DNA of 64,000 bases from Bugula neritina (taxonomy: Eukaryota > Bryozoa > Gymnolaemata > Cheilostomatida > Bugulidae). Shown piece by piece: positions 48,272 through 60,400 of the stretch. Made by a program: the position numbers and the translations under genes. Position 1 is the stretch's first letter, and every line of letters starts with the position of its first letter. Under the pieces are notes generated by a model. The model had not been told where the DNA came from and searched no databases. It worked only from the letters and a program-made list of their open reading frames with translations. The DNA lies in NCBI GenBank assembly GCA_964035545.1, contig OZ037769.1:5122429-5186428 (forward strand). The letters run 5' to 3'.

Positions 48272-49039
48272 ATGGCAGTCAGGGTGTCGGATCTAGTGAA
48301 AAATTATGAGGACAGTTCGGTTAATGGAGACTTTACTGAGTGGTGTGAGAAGCTGGAGCTAGTAGCAAAGTTGCAGAAAGTAGAAGATTTTGCATCGTTT
48401 CTGCCATTATTCTTGGCAGGTCCAGCATTTACTGTGTATAAACAGTTTTCAGAGGATGTTAAATCAGACTTTCCGAAGTTAAAGGCTGAGCTGATGACGT
48501 CATTCTGTGAGAGCAGTTACAGTGCTTACGATCAACTTAGATCAAGAAGTCTAAAAGAAGGTGAAGCTGTAGATGTCTATGTAGCTGACTTGAGAAGGCT
48601 AGTAACACTGATAGGTCAGAAAACTCCTGAGCCTTTACTGAAATGTGCATTTATTGCTGGTTTGCCAGTAGATGTTGCTACACAAATAAAATCTGTCGCT
48701 GCTGTTGAAAAGTTGAGCTTAGAAGAGTTAGTTGGTAGAGCTAGGATAATGTTATCAACAGCAACTGTAGACACTTTGACACCCTGTGCTGCTGGTAGGA
48801 ATGTTACTAGAAAGTGTTTTAAATGTTTTTCACCACACCATTCACCTTGGAACTGTAACACTGAGAAAAGTCAAAATGGGAACATGAATGCTAATCGAAA
48901 TGCCAATAATCATCAACAGTACAGAAGATGGAGCATTCAGTGCTATACTTGTCAGGCTTGGGGGCATATTAGTAGGAATTGCCCACAGGGAAATGGCGGT
49001 GGGGCAGTGTCAGCACCGGATGCTCACCCCAACAACTAA
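48272..49039 (+). CDS. Gag of the third LTR element
   Basis: 255 aa. The N-terminal part (FTEWCEKLELVAKLQ) is a capsid-like helical domain. Two CCHC knuckles lie at the C-terminus (CFKCFSPHHSPWNC and CYTCQAWGHISRNC). The stop at 49039 overlaps the pol frame by about 60 bases in the -1 frame, so pol is probably reached by -1 frameshifting, a usual arrangement. Confidence 0.88.
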   Translation: MAVRVSDLVKNYEDSSVNGDFTEWCEKLELVAKLQKVEDFASFLPLFLAGPAFTVYKQFSEDVKSDFPKLKAELMTSFCESSYSAYDQLRSRSLKEGEAVDVYVADLRRLVTLIGQKTPEPLLKCAFIAGLPVDVATQIKSVAAVEKLSLEELVGRARIMLSTATVDTLTPCAAGRNVTRKCFKCFSPHHSPWNCNTEKSQNGNMNANRNANNHQQYRRWSIQCYTCQAWGHISRNCPQGNGGGAVSAPDAHPNN

Positions 49040-50319
49040 ATTACAATGCGGTGCTACCACTAATAACTTTAAATGTAAACGGTGTGAGTATAAAAGCACT
49101 AGTAGATAGTGGTTGTGAACAATCAGTAGTTTTAGAAAGATTTTGTAATCAAATAGGTGTTGCACCATGTGGTCCTGAACAGAGGGTTTTAATGCTAAAT
49201 GGACAAATAACTAAATGTAGGGGTGAAGCTCAATTAGCAGTGCAGGTTAGGAATCGTCGTCTCTCTGTAAAATGTTTAATAGCTCCAATGTTAGTAGGTG
49301 GTTGCTCTTTAATTTTGGGAATGGATGCTATTAGTAAGTTAGGTGGTGTGACAATTACTAGGAATAAGCAAGTGATGTTTCCTGCAGTTGAACCAACAAC
49401 AGAAGTAGGTAAAGTTAGTGCTGTTAGTGTAGGTGTAGGAGTAGATAGATTTGATAAGACATTAACTAGTGATAGTAAAGGTGAACTTTTTGTTAGTGAC
49501 ATTGACTTTAATGCTAAATTTGATGGTAAAAAATGGACAGTGAGGTGGAAATGGGAGAATGGTGAGCCGATATTACAGAATCAATGTGGTCAGTATGCTG
49601 TAAAAGACAAATTCAAACAGAGTTACCATGAGGAGATTCAGCAATGGATTAATGATGGATGGCTACAATTGTATGACAATAAATTGCATGGTACAGTCAC
49701 TGGAATTGTACCATTGATGGCTGCTGCCCAGCCAAATAAACCAACCCAGGTCCGACCTGTTATGGATTATAGTAGAGAACTCAACAAATACATCTACAAT
49801 AAGCCCAGTGGTGACACTGCCATTTGTCAGGATAAATTGAGGAAATGGAGGTTACTTGGTGACAACGCCAGTTTGCTGGATCTAAGAAAAGCTTTCTTAC
49901 AACTTCATGTGGATAGTGATTTGCAAAGGTTCCAAGCTGTACGGTATGAGGGTAAGATCTATGTAATGACTAGGTTAGGTTTTGGTTTAAATGTGGCACC
50001 TAAAATCATGTCAAAAGTTTTATCTACAGTCCTGGCTCAAGATGACACTATACGCAAAGGTACTGATAGTTATATAGATGACATTATAGTTGATGAGACT
50101 GTTGTTTCGGTAGAAGTAGTTCGAAATCATTTGTTGAAGTTTGGTTTGGTAACTGAAGAACCAGAGAAACTGAGTAATGCTAGAGTTTTAGGGCTAAGGG
50201 TTAGAGAGGAGTGGAGAGGTGGCATGTCATGTTATAGCTGGCAGCGTGATGGTGAGCTCCCATCTCTTGAGTCAAATAGCAACATAAGCAAGCGAGAGCT
50301 GTTTTTCGGTGTGTGGTAA
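48979..50319 (+). CDS. Protease and reverse transcriptase (pol, first part)
   Basis: 446 codons. The protease shows KALVDSGCEQSVV and ILGMDAI. RT shows RPVMDYSRELN, LLDLRKAFLQL, LGFGLNVAPKIM and the catalytic SYIDDIIVDE near residue 364. The frame ends early: at the T run in RELF the coherent sequence moves to the next frame (from about 50305). Gypsy-like by the RPVxDYRELN motif. Confidence 0.88.
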   Translation: MPTGKWRWGSVSTGCSPQQLNYNAVLPLITLNVNGVSIKALVDSGCEQSVVLERFCNQIGVAPCGPEQRVLMLNGQITKCRGEAQLAVQVRNRRLSVKCLIAPMLVGGCSLILGMDAISKLGGVTITRNKQVMFPAVEPTTEVGKVSAVSVGVGVDRFDKTLTSDSKGELFVSDIDFNAKFDGKKWTVRWKWENGEPILQNQCGQYAVKDKFKQSYHEEIQQWINDGWLQLYDNKLHGTVTGIVPLMAAAQPNKPTQVRPVMDYSRELNKYIYNKPSGDTAICQDKLRKWRLLGDNASLLDLRKAFLQLHVDSDLQRFQAVRYEGKIYVMTRLGFGLNVAPKIMSKVLSTVLAQDDTIRKGTDSYIDDIIVDETVVSVEVVRNHLLKFGLVTEEPEKLSNARVLGLRVREEWRGGMSCYSWQRDGELPSLESNSNISKRELFFGVW

Positions 50320-51147
50320 ACTGACTGGACATTTTCCTGTAGCAGGGTGGCTTAGGGTAGCATGCAGTTTTATGAAAAGGTTAACGCAATCAGATATGTG
50401 GGATAGTGCTGTGTCTGACCATGTCCAAAAAATGTTGTTAGAGACATTAGATAGAGTTGCAAAATCTGATCCTGTGAAAGGAAAGTGGCATGTGGCCAAT
50501 ACTGATACAGGCACTGTATGGTGTGATGCAAGCAGTTTGGCAATAGGGGTGTCTGTGCAAATAGATGGCCAGATAGTGGAGGATGCTTCGTGGATGAGAA
50601 AACCCGATGATTGCACCCACATCAATGTAGCAGAGTTAGAAGCTGTTAATGGCTGTTCATGCCATTAAAAGTTAATGGCATGAATGAGATGATTGTGAAA
50701 CGTAGGTTAGGTGTTATAGCAGAACTGATAGAAGAGTACAAGCTGTCATTAAAAATACATTTAGTGAAATCAGCTGAGAATTGGGCAGATGCTCTGACAC
50801 GAGTGAGTTCAGCATGGCTTAGTAAGCGAATAACCTGTGCAAGTGTAGGTGTGGCAACTCCTGATGTAGCTGACCTGAAGGATGAAATAGCCAAGCTGCA
50901 TGGAATGCATCATTTGGGCAATGAAAGAACATTTTATTTAGCTAAATGTAAATTCGGAGGAGGCATAGACAAGGAGTTAGTTGAAAGAGTAGTTAAAGAA
51001 TGTGCTGTGTGTAGGAGCATTGACCCTTCTCCAGTGCAGTGGGAAAGAGGAGTTCTGGAGGTCAATGAGAATTGGTATAGGCTGGCAATGAATGTGAGTC
51101 ATTATAATTGTGTACCATACTTGACTTATCGACTGTGGTCCAAGTAG
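50309..51147 (+). pseudogene. RNase H and integrase zinc finger (pol, middle part)
   Basis: 50309-50655 continues the RT connection and the start of RNase H (VWCDASSLAIGV, HINVAELEAV). From 50659 another frame has the RNase H end (KSAENWADALTRV) and the integrase HHCC finger (HGMHHLGNERTFYLAKC ... CAVC). The part holding the central RNase H Asp is missing, an apparent deletion near 50655 where GTTAATGGC repeats. A one-base insertion near 51128 leads to the stop at 51147. Confidence 0.8.
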
Positions 51148-51154
51148 ATTCGCT

Positions 51155-51937
51155 GTGTGGATAAAGTTGCAGAATGAGACTGCTGACTCTGTGGTAAATC
51201 AGCTACTAAAGGTGTTTCAGCAGCGTGGTCCACTGACAGAGTTACTGTCAGACAACGGACCGTGTTTCAGAAGTGACAGATTGGAACAGCTACTTAGGCA
51301 GTGGGATGTACAGCACATATTTAGCTGTGCTTATAGAGCATCTGGGAAAGGTGTCATAGAGTGCAATCACAGGACTATAAAAAGAATGGCAGCTCGAACT
51401 AGATCTTCAATAGAAAATACGGTAATTTGGTACAACAACACCCCAAATAGTAACAATGTAGTACCCTCACAAAGTTTATACAGCTATGATGTAAAGCTGC
51501 CTAAAGTATCACCATCAACAATAGGCAAGCCCACAGACATTACAAAAAACCCCTACAATGTAGGAGACAAAGTTTATGTAAAATCTGTGAATTCTAAATG
51601 CACAACTGCATGGCCACAGGGCATGATTACCAGGGTTGTGTCGAACACTGCGGTGATGGTAGATGGTATGACACGACATATAAGTGATGTCCGACTGGCT
51701 AATACAGGGAACAGGGAAAGTGGTGACATTTCGTCCAGTACAAAACAGCAACCTCAGGTACATGGAGACATTGAAATTAACCTGAGGTCAGATAATGCTG
51801 ATGAGGATGCAGATGCAAATAGAGTTGTGGATGGTGAAAATGTTGAGGAAGGTGAAAGTGTAGACGAAGTGATTGACCGACCAGTGAGAGATAGACGGCC
51901 ACCTAGGTGGTTAGCAGACTTTTATGTAGATGACTAA
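51155..51937 (+). pseudogene. Integrase core and C-terminus (pol, last part)
   Basis: 260 codons, in another frame again. LLSDNGPCF gives the second catalytic Asp and GKGVIECNHRTIKR the catalytic Glu. The tail has GDKVYVK and an acidic C-terminus ending RDRRPPRWLADFYVDD, the usual end of Gypsy polyproteins. Confidence 0.85.
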
Positions 51938-51995
51938 ACGTTTTTCTTTTTTGTTTTATTATATATCTGTTTGATCTGATAAGATCAGGGGGAAA

Positions 51996-52200
51996 TGTAA
52001 TGTGCATGACATTGCATCATGCAGTTGTGTAACTGTTTTGTAAATATTATTGTAGTTGTGTGGTTTTCCTTTATGTCCTAAATCCCCTTTATCTTTGTGG
52101 TTTATATATATGTTGTCTGTCTTAGAAATGTGTTTGTAGTGATTAGTTGTGCTTTCCAAATAAAGATATTTCAGTAAACTTTAAGTATAATACTATTACA
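51996..52200 (+). repeat. 3' LTR of the third element
   Basis: 205 bp, preceded by AGATCAGGGGGAAA (polypurine tract) and followed by the GTACC duplication. Confidence 0.93.
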
Positions 52201-52429
52201 GTACCCAATTTGTAACCAACCGTTGGTATAATCAACTGTGTAATATCAAACTGTTGGTGAGTTGATAATTTTTGTTTATTGGTTGTTATTTCGACTTCAA
52301 ATGAAACCCACACATCTTCATTTTTGCAGGTCTCGTGGTGCTTTATTCTACAAATTATAATACAGACTAACCTGTGCTGATAAAACAAACGTTGCACTTG
52401 CTATAAGTTTCAAGAAATTAGCTTCCATT

Positions 52430-54460
52430 ATGGTGTTTACCAAAGACTTTGTCAGGGACTTCTATAAAGTTATCCAAAAAGATGTATGTATCAATAAAAC
52501 GTTATTTTATATGTTATGACTCATCTGTTGTAAAACATATTCTATGTTAAATAACATTTCATGCTTCGCATTATGAGATCTTGTTTCATTATAATGTTAC
52601 CTAGTGTGTGCCATGATGGTTAGTATGTTGTAGTAGTTGGATATTATATATCAATTTTTTGTATTTTAAAAAATATTTATACAAGAAACACATTAAATTA
52701 AGCCAAATTTTTGTTCGGACAATTTTCAAAGTAAAATCAATTTGATCAAATTTTACTCCAAAAAGTTTTCAGTTTGAATTTTTCGTAATAAAATTAATAT
52801 TCAATCATGAAAATTTTAACTTGATTTCTTATTAGATATGTATTCATTATATTTGTATTATTTTATCTATTGTATGCATTTGTGTCTTTATAGAGAGTAT
52901 TAGTCCTAGTGAATCATGATGTAGATGCAATATGTGCTGCCAAAATAATACAGGTGAGGCATCATGTTTTTATTAGGTTCATCTTATGCTCACTCTGTAG
53001 CGCTGTATTCTAGCACTACACTGAGTACTAGTACTCGTACATTGGCTGGGAACTAATACTAAGCTGCTCTCAGTTATACCTAAATGGGCCATTTTACGTA
53101 ATTTAGTACACACTGGAAATCTCTAGTGTTTAGCTATTTTTCACAATTTAGCTGCTAATGAACATGGGTTTTGCCTAAAACTAGTAAAAATATCAATAAA
53201 TACACCTAAATAATCAAGGCTCTTCTTAATTTTGCTTGATTTCCTATGTTTTTCCTATTTATTTAGCTAATTCTGATTGCCGAGCGTTACGGTTATTTCG
53301 TAACAGTCCGCAATCAGAATTAGCTAAATAAATAGGAAAAACATGGGAAATCAAGGTTCTTCTTAAAATTAAGAAGAACCTTGATTATTTAGGTGTATTT
53401 ATTGATATTTTACTAGTTTTGGGCAAAAACCCATGTTCATTAGCAGCTAAATTGTGAAAAATAGCTAATAACTGGAGATTTCCAGTGTGTACTAAATTAA
53501 GTAAAAAGACCCAGATCAAGTGCCTGCTATGCCGCTCATATATTTACTACAGTTTACCACTTGATAAATGTGTTCATCCAAAGCCATAAGAATCTTGTTG
53601 TACTAGTGGCATAACACATTAACGAAACAGAATAATGATAATTTATATATTAGAAGCATCACAATCTTACCAAAGATGCCGAAAACAAATGTTGAAATAC
53701 TTATACTGGCAAGACTAAATATCGCCCAGCACCACTGGCAGTCGTTACCAACTCAATAATATTGTATACTACCAGTATTAGATGCCTAGCCAATGAAGAT
53801 CAACATATTTGTCAGATTTTAAATATTGCGTACGATTTTTAGCCACTAAAATATTTTGCCCGTTTCTGAATTTTTGCAATGCCATATCTGCGAAGAGTTG
53901 TATACATCAGTATGGAAACGTCTTATTGGTTTTAAGTCTGCATGGTTTAGTAGCTAATATATATATTAATCAAAGAAAGATTTTCCTGTAACTTTTTATG
54001 ACTCTCGGTCTATAAAAATATCCTCATACCTTTTTTAAAATATTGTTTTATATAATGCCGGATTATACTAAATGAATACATTCAAGTGTTCAAATGCTTT
54101 GAAGTAGTGATCTGATTTGTAAGTATATAATTGATGTAAGTTTTTCGTTAGATTTAATTCTTTTATAGTATAGCATAACATTGCCTGCTGGTTTCTCGAG
54201 AGTTTATTCAGTGCGGATGTATGACTTGTTTGCAGTGCCTGTTTACATGGGACAATGTAGTACACTCTATAGTGCCAGTGGATGGGAAGGAAGAAATAGA
54301 AGCTGCGTACATGGAGCATGTAGAAGGGGTCAGCAATCTCTACTATGTTATATGTTATATATTATATAATATGAGTATATCTATCTTATTGTATGCAGTA
54401 TACTATATATACTATTATATACTATATCTATGCTATTAGTCTATTATATATCATTATGTG

Positions 54461-54498
<38 letters not shown>

Positions 54499-57400
54499 TA
54501 TTTTATGCAGTATACTATATCTATGCTATTATAATATATAATAGTATATTATCTATACTAATGTATGTAATGCAGAGTTTTTGTTATGGACTCCCTTTAA
54601 GTATAGATGTGCCTTCATCGTCCAGTGTTAGTTAAATTTGTTTTAAATGGGTTTCTTAATAAATATGGCTCCATTATTCTTTTGTATAAGTTGATAATTT
54701 AGAATTTCCAGTTCGCAATGTTTGCTCTTTTTGCTTTAGCTATTTATTGAAAGATAAAAAGTTTTGCCGATTCGATTTTAACCTATTGTGTTTTTGATGT
54801 TCATCTTTTACCTGCTGAAGTTTGCAAAATATAATCAAAATGTATGTGTGGATTCATAAGTAAAGTTAATAATTTATTCTACCTTTGTAGGTGAAGTATG
54901 TGCTCTTTCTAAACTGTGGGGGCTGTCTAGACTTGGTAGATATACTACAGCCAGATCCTGAAATAGTCTTCTTCATACTAGACAGGTAAGTTAACATCCT
55001 GGTATATGTATTATACTGTGTATATTACTATATATTACTATACACTAGTATATGCATTATACTGTGTATATTACTATATGTTACTATACACTAGTATATG
55101 TATTATACCGTGTATATTACTATATATTACTATACACTAGTATATGCATTATACTGTGTATATTACTATATATTACTATACACTAGTATATGCATTATAC
55201 TGTGTATATTACTATATGTTACTATACACTAGTATATGTATTATACCGTGTATATTACTATATATTACTATACACTAGTATATGTATTATACTGTGTATA
55301 TTACTATATATTACTATACACTAGTATATGTATTATACTGTGTATATTACTATATATTACTATACACTAGTATATGTATTATACTGTGTATATTACTATA
55401 TGTTACTATACACTAGTATATGTATTGTACTGTGTATATTACTATATGTTACTATACTCTAGTATATGTATTATACTGTGTATATTACTATATGTTACTA
55501 TACACTAGTATATGTATTATACTGTGTATATTACTATATGTTACTATACACTAGTATATGTATTATACTGTGTATATTACTATATGTTACTATACACTAG
55601 TATATGCATTATACTGTGTATATTACTATATGTTACTATACACTAGTATATGTATTATACTGTGTATATTACTATATGTTACTATACGCTAGTATATGTA
55701 TTGTACTGTGTATATTACTATATATTACTATACGCTAGTATATGCATTATACTGTGTATATTACTATATGTTACTATACACTAGTATATGTATTGTACTG
55801 TGTATATTACTATATATTACTATACACTAGTATATTATGTATTATACTGTGTATATTTAATAAATTCATATTAATGAAAGGCACTTGTAGCAGTGAATGA
55901 AAATGCTTGCTGCTGGTGTGAATTCTTTTAATTGAAAATGCTGTCAATACGAACCTATTTCCTTCATTTACTCGAAATTTCACTTAGCTAATAAAATCAT
56001 TCTGTAATACCAAGATAATGTCACATTTAGCTGAAACTAACTTGGTCATTTTACTTAATTTAGTACACACTGCATATCTCTAGTTTTTAGCTATTTTTTA
56101 CAGTTAAGCTACTAATATATATAGTTTCTTGCACAAAACTGATAAAATAATGACAGCTAAATAAGCTAGGTTTTTTCTAATTTTGCTTGATTTCCTATGT
56201 TTTATCCTATTTTCTTAGTAACTTTGGTTGTTCGGGCTCGATGAAAAAAGCATTACGCCCTCACACTCAAATTACTAAATGCAAGAAACTATATGCATTA
56301 GTGGCTAAACTGTGAAACCGCTAAAAACTAGAGATACGCAGTGTGTACCAAATTAGGTAAAATGACACAACTCGTCTTTTTATGGGATTTTATCTGCAAT
56401 TCTACCTGCCATTTAGTAGGTTAATAGAATTCACGTTTGAGGCTGACAAATTGTGTATTATTGATATACTCAACGAGTTCTCCATTCACTCTGTTACTAT
56501 ACATAAATGTAGCCATCGACCTATCAGTGTAGAGAACATATACAATGCTGTGCAGACGAGAATAGTGTTACGACAAGAAGAAGTTGACCAAGATATACCT
56601 GACTATGAAGATGTGTTCAGAGATGATGAGGTAAACTTCAACAACATTCTAGTGTATATTCATATACTAATATCTCTCTCCTAGTAATAGTGTCTTTCTC
56701 CTTATAATAGTATCACTATACTTGTACTACTTTCTCTTAGTATTAGTATCACTATACTTGTACTACTATGACTATCACTATACTTATACTAGTATCACTC
56801 TACTTATACTAGTATCACTATACTTGTACTGATGAATGTCGTAATACTACTCTATATCTATGTTAACAATATTCTACTCCTTTGTGCTAGCAATATTTTT
56901 GTGTTTTGTTTCGATATTGACAGAGCATAATTGTACTAGTCATAACTTTTACTCGTGTCAGTGACTGTGATTTACTTGTGTTACTCAACAGTCTGAATCT
57001 GAGGGAGATGACTCCGATATCGATGAAGATAGCAGGAAAAGACAGAGATTTGATGCCAAGTATTTGGAAAAACGCCAAGAAAAGCGGGCCTGGAATGATA
57101 ATAGGTACAGTGTTTCTTATTGGATGCATATGTTGGTTTTTATTCTTCGGGCAAGTCTAATACAATGTCAGTATTTTGAAGTGCATCTTTTACTTTGTCA
57201 TGTTAATTGTGAAAACATTCTTTTGTATCTTAATGACTTTCAATTCTATTTACGATGCAATTAACAGGAAATGGAGCAATTGTAATAAAATACCTTTTAT
57301 ACATTTTTATAAATTAAACCTGATACCAAATTCTACCATAATCTACTATCTTCTAAACTGCATCCACTTCAACAGCATATTTCTATATATAAATATTTTA

Positions 57401-60400
57401 CGGTCTTGTATTTTGGCAGAATTGAAGTACTTAGTAAATACATGTCCACCTGTCACACGGGTGCCTCGTCGGCCCTCACTATGTATACTATAGCTTTCAC
57501 CATGAGCGAGGATACAGTAGAGATGCTATGGTATGAAACCACCATTATTATAATAATCATTAGGCTGTTGTGTAGTTGGTTGTAAGAATTTACTTTATTA
57601 CTGAACAGAGTTTACGATGCCAACTACTTTTTTTAGTTTGTACTAGCAATTCTGTAATCTTTGTTTTGTCACTGCAAATGATTTTCAGCTCAATTCTGAA
57701 CTAACTACTGGGTTGTAGACACTAGTTTGATCAATGCTCTGGTTTTAGTGTGTAGAATATTCATGGTGTTATAATAGTTATTATTAATTGTCATTGGTAG
57801 CAATTAGAATAGCTATGTTGAAGTATAGTTAATTAAACAAAGCTGATTAATGGGATTATCATAATTAGGTTAAAATAATTATTAATAATCATAATGCGTA
57901 ATTTAAGTTACTTGACTGGAATGAATAGTGGCATTATTATAACTACTAATTAATGCTAAAATACCTCACAAATGATATTTTGTTGAAAGGTGGTCTTTTA
58001 ATGGCATATTATTTTGGAGATGTAGCGAAATAGCGAGTATATAGTATCACCATACCAGGTTTTACTTTACAGGTGGGCCATTATAGGTGTTACGTCACAG
58101 TTTATTTTCACCCGAGTTGATCACGACCATTACTTTGATAATGTGGTGGCTCTTCAAGACCACGTCAGTAGAGTCTCCAAAAGGTCTATATATATAGTTA
58201 CGGTAGTTTTATTACTCTTGATAGTGATGCTAATATTATTGGTGCTAGTCTTGGTACACACCCATTTTAAATAATTATTGTTATTACTCTGCCCATGTAT
58301 ACGTTTAATTTAGATGAAATATTTTAATTACTTGTTACAGAATTGAAGGTTTGAACACAATTTATTGACTGACACTATTAAAATTGTGTCAAAATGGTGC
58401 ATGCCTATGCAGATTCTATCTGAGACTTGTTTCTTGTACTTTTTAACAATTGTAACTTGCTTAGAAGTTTTATTTTCATCCTAATTTCCTCAACTTCCCC
58501 GCTCTATTCCCTTTCTCGTTGTGCTGCAGGTACGACGACATTGATGTCGAGTACTCAATGAGTAGTTTGCGCTTGTCGTTCGAAAATGACATCATGGCCG
58601 ACCTGTATCGACATTGGAACCTGTACGACAGTCTCAGCCACTCCCTCTACACTGCTACACAGTTTAAAATATGGAGTCTCAAAGGAAAAAGCAGATTTCA
58701 CGAGTTTCTGGCTGTCATGGGGTGAGCGAGATTATTTTGTATGCGTGGCTGAAATCGGTTTCATATTGACCTGATTAGCAGCTGGATTAACAACCACTAG
58801 TTCTAGTTATATTCTATTATAGTTTTATGATGCAGTAATGCATGTTCAGAGTTGTTTTTTCATTGTTGCGTTAAATTAGAACTATATATTATATTATAAA
58901 AGAACTCACACGAAATTTCCCTGTGAGAAATTCTGATGGAAAGGGTTTTTGTTGAAGCGGGCTAAGGACTTATTCATATGAGGCACAGGAGTAATTATGA
59001 CTGGATGCTCTTCCTACCATCACCTATGGCTTTTGTCCGAGCTCGAACCAATAACCTCGTGTTTACTAGGCAACCGCTCTAACCCCTAGACAACGGCTGC
59101 CCCTTAAATTAGAATTATATTATACACACCAATAAAAAAGCCCTTCTTAAGCATATCTTCCTTATGGACAACTATCAGTTTTTACTTTTAATATAACCAG
59201 TTCTCTGCGACTTGTAGGTTGCCATTGACGCAATGTAAACAAAAGTTCAGTAGTATGGAGCCGGCGTTACGTAATAACTTGAAGTCACTCATTGGAGATC
59301 ACAGTGATAAATTCAACTTGGACCAGAACAACATATTTATACCGACGTTTGTTGCGAGTATGGGGTATAGAAGTAAGATCTCCGCTGTAGACTGTGCTCT
59401 AGTGTGCGCTGCCATGTTGGAGAATTGTGTAAGTTCACACATTTATATGTACTTTTGAATTTATTTCGAAGTCATATAGTGCCTGTCATTGTTTCAATTA
59501 GAATAGAGTTACGTTATATATTCTGCAATCAATAAAGATTGGAAAAATGTAATAAATACATTTACAGTATATTTATGCCTTAAACAATTGCCCCATGAAA
59601 TAGGTTATTTGTGGAACTAATTTATATTTATATAGAATGTATGTTGAAATTGAAAAATGTATTTATGCTTTAATAATGTACCCGGTAAACAGTTTCCCCA
59701 TGGAATATGTTATCTGATACTAATTTCCTTATAAATTGAGTAACTATACACCTGTCAGGTAATATAACAAGTTATTATTGGTTGTAAGGTGGTTGTCTTT
59801 CATTGATAGTGACATTGTTTTACATTTGCTCATGGATACTTGCTTAATACAGTGTATTGAAATAGTTTTACTATCACAGCTATAAAATCTGTTGATGAAT
59901 CATAAGGCGATACTGAGTAAATTTAGGAGTTGTTTACTATTGATTGATCATCTCCATCAATAATGGTACTGCCAACTTTTCATCATATTTTTGTATAATT
60001 TTAGTGTGAAATAGACACCATGGAAAAGTTTCACCGAGCTTCTGATGTACTAAACAGGTGAGACTATTTTAGTTATTGAATGTTTGGGATATTTGTTATA
60101 TAGGCCTACGTATAATACCAACCAATACTTTAGTATTGCTCGAGATGCAAAATTTGAAAGTTAATCTTTTTTAAAACCTCTATTCAAAATATGTTCAATT
60201 GTAGAAGTTTTTTGTATTTAAGTTGTTTTTTGACTTGTTCAGGGAATGTTGGGTTACTTTTCTAATATATGAGAATGGCTGCTTTTGTATAGTTTCAAAT
60301 GTCTGTAATGCATGCCTTCGTGTATGGAATGCGTCTTTATAATATTGTCTTACTGCCACCTCTTGACATAGTTTTGACTTGACTTACCAAATCTAGTAAA

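Larger units (their letters stand above)
48036..52200 (+). mobile_element. Gypsy-like LTR retrotransposon, decayed
   Basis: A 4165-bp element with 205-bp LTRs that differ at two positions by eye, flanked by a perfect 5-bp duplication GTACC (48031-48035 and 52201-52205). Order gag-PR-RT-RH-IN. Coding lesions: frameshift at a T run near 50305, an apparent deletion of the RNase H centre near 50655, and a one-base slip near 51128. It probably lies in the first intron of CDC45. Confidence 0.93.

Noticed and set aside
54995-55860. CRISPR-like array
   Set aside because: The repeats are directly tandem with no unique spacers and lie in an animal intron.
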